NCBI GenBank assembly: GCA_030619585.1
Contig: JAUXBD010000067.1
Span: 1-7,193 of the forward strand
Length of the DNA: 7,193 bases
Direction: 5' to 3'
DNA from: Desulfobacteraceae bacterium
GTDB lineage: Bacteria; Desulfobacterota; Desulfobacteria; Desulfobacterales; SURF-7
Within the stretch, counting starts at the first letter, position 1. The number at the start of each line of letters is the position of its first letter. The notes beneath the pieces are model-generated. The model made no database searches. It was not told the DNA's origin and saw nothing but the letters and a program-made list of their open reading frames with translations. The position numbers and the translations under genes are program-made. Shown piece after piece: positions 6,057 to 7,193 of the stretch.

Positions 6057-6779
6057 CTATTTCCTTAAATGACTTTTAAAAACTTCTTCAATAACGCGAT
6101 CACACTCCTTGCCGGGGTTTAAAAAATCCTTTATTCTGCCTATTACCCCTGCAACCTTTATTCCTGAGAACTTCTCAATGGCTTCAATATTTTCCCTTAG
6201 CATGTCATCTGGAGTCGGCTTTTCAGACGAATCCATAAGAACGATGCTGTAAGGTGTTATATTACGTAATTTTAAGGCGTCAACAGTTAAAAGTGTATGG
6301 TTGATGGTTCCAAGGCCGGCACGAGCAGTTATTATCGGGATAGCATCCAGCATATCTATTATATCTATCATCAATAAGCTGTCGTCAATCGGCACAAGAA
6401 CACCTCCTGCCCCCTCAATAATCACAGGATCATGTGCAAGACTCTTTTTGGTCACCACATCACGGACCTGTTTTAGATTAATTTTTTCTCTCTGATCCCG
6501 TGCTGCAAACAAAGGGGCTTTTGGGTTTTTATGACAAAAGACTACCGAACCGGACGGGTCTTTTTCCTTTAGTTCAGGCACATGTTGGTAGATAAATCTC
6601 GCATCACTTTCCGTGTCAAACGCATCACGGCACCCGGTCTGAAAGGGTTTGAGATAAAATGGGTTATCACCCCTGCCATAAAAAAACTGCATCAGCAACA
6701 AAGACAGTATGGTTTTCCCCACTCCGGTGTCTGTGCCCACAACAAAAATATTACCGGATTTCTTACCTGACTTTTCCAT
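6057..6779 (-). CDS. bioD: ATP-dependent dethiobiotin synthetase
   Basis: It closes the ureido ring of dethiobiotin from 7,8-diaminopelargonic acid, CO2 and ATP, the penultimate step of biotin synthesis, in the cytoplasm. The 240 residues are near the family norm (about 220-240). The P-loop GTDTGVGKT is at 15-23; KPFQTG at 44-49 carries the substrate/CO2-binding lysine Lys44; EGAGGVLVP at 122-130 is the second conserved glycine-rich loop; INHTLLTVDALK (about 170-185) follows as in BioD. The start overlaps the end of bioF by 17 bases, with AAAGGGG at 6785-6791 as a closely spaced ribosome-binding site, which suggests translational coupling in a bio operon. Downstream lies the intergenic region before dfx, and no convincing terminator is seen there. 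Confidence 0.97.
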   Translation of the reverse strand: MEKSGKKSGNIFVVGTDTGVGKTILSLLLMQFFYGRGDNPFYLKPFQTGCRDAFDTESDARFIYQHVPELKEKDPSGSVVFCHKNPKAPLFAARDQREKINLKQVRDVVTKKSLAHDPVIIEGAGGVLVPIDDSLLMIDIIDMLDAIPIITARAGLGTINHTLLTVDALKLRNITPYSIVLMDSSEKPTPDDMLRENIEAIEKFSGIKVAGVIGRIKDFLNPGKECDRVIEEVFKSHLRK

Positions 6780-7193
6780 GCATCCCCTTTAAAGCTTCAA
6801 TGAACAAAGCAACATCATTTTTATTATGAAGGGCGGTCATTCCTATCCTTAATATTGCCCTGCCCAAAGGCACTGTGGGATGCCTGGCTGCAAAAACGAA
6901 AATATTATTCTCAAGCAAACCCTTAGAGATCCCCAAAGCCTTTGTCTCATCGCCTATTTCAATGGCAAGTATATGGGCATCGCCTGTAACCCTGAAACCC
7001 TCTTGACGAAGGCTGTCTTTCATTAGCAGGCTGATATTGAGAAGGTCGTCTCGAAGTTTTTTGGCCCCGGCTATGATATCAAGAATATCCATGGCTGAAG
7101 CAGCATGGGCCTCCGGAAGAGTGGTGGTGTATATCAATGGAGATGAAAAATTGAGAAGATACTCCTTAATCGTAAACGGCAAAAGCACAAAAG
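6763..7193 (-). CDS. bioF: 8-amino-7-oxononanoate synthase (C-terminal part), truncated by the window edge
   Basis: A PLP enzyme that condenses pimeloyl-ACP/CoA with L-alanine to form 8-amino-7-oxononanoate, the first committed biotin-ring step. Only the last 142 or so residues are in the window and the frame stays open to the right edge, so the GTG at 7186-7188 is not the start; full family members have about 380-400 residues. What is visible matches the C-terminal domain of the alpha-oxoamine synthase family: YLLNFSSPLIYTTTLPEAH (the stretch just after the PLP-lysine region) and ARHPTVPLGRAILRIGMTALHN (compare PPTVP...ARLR...TA.HT). The PLP lysine itself lies outside. The family also includes glycine C-acetyltransferase, but overlap with bioD makes BioF by far the likeliest. 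The next upstream genes of the operon are not visible. Confidence 0.87.
   Translation of the reverse strand, partial: FVLLPFTIKEYLLNFSSPLIYTTTLPEAHAASAMDILDIIAGAKKLRDDLLNISLLMKDSLRQEGFRVTGDAHILAIEIGDETKALGISKGLLENNIFVFAARHPTVPLGRAILRIGMTALHNKNDVALFIEALKGMHGKVR

Overview
The window looks like a piece of chromosome from an anaerobic bacterium, most likely a sulfate-reducing Desulfobacterota (Desulfobacterales-like). This is inferred from a two-centre desulfoferrodoxin next to a rubredoxin:oxygen oxidoreductase-type flavodiiron protein, an iron-sulfur flavoprotein domain, a fused ADP-forming acyl-CoA synthetase and moderate G+C. No rRNA, tRNA, mobile element or CRISPR array is seen, and no gene-free stretch exceeds about 206 bases.

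Plus strand, left half: a large fused ADP-forming acyl-CoA (acetyl-CoA) synthetase, cut by the left edge, is followed 9 bases after its stop by a GTG-started gene for a polytopic membrane protein of unknown function. The two are probably one transcription unit. The membrane gene ends tail-to-tail with the first minus-strand gene, and the two stop codons overlap by 4 bases.

Minus strand, right to left: the C-terminal part of bioF (cut by the right edge) overlaps the start of bioD by 17 bases, giving the end of a biotin-synthesis operon. After a 206-base intergenic region with a good sigma-70-type promoter comes an oxygen-defence group. It consists of desulfoferrodoxin (superoxide reductase), then a fusion of a 4Fe-4S/FMN iron-sulfur flavoprotein domain with an ArsC/low-molecular-weight phosphatase domain, then the flavodiiron oxygen reductase FprA/Roo. 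The logic is that superoxide is reduced to peroxide by Dfx and O2 to water by FprA, with small redox carriers supplying electrons. The well-known Desulfovibrio arrangement has rubredoxin between these two enzymes. Here that slot holds the fusion protein, and no rubredoxin is present in the window.

The points most worth a second look are that fusion protein, its apparent loss of one of the usual ArsC redox cysteines, and a threefold 21-bp tandem repeat just upstream of fprA. On the fprA-sense strand each repeat unit contains an ATG, and the units form tiny ORFs, the last ending one base before the fprA start.
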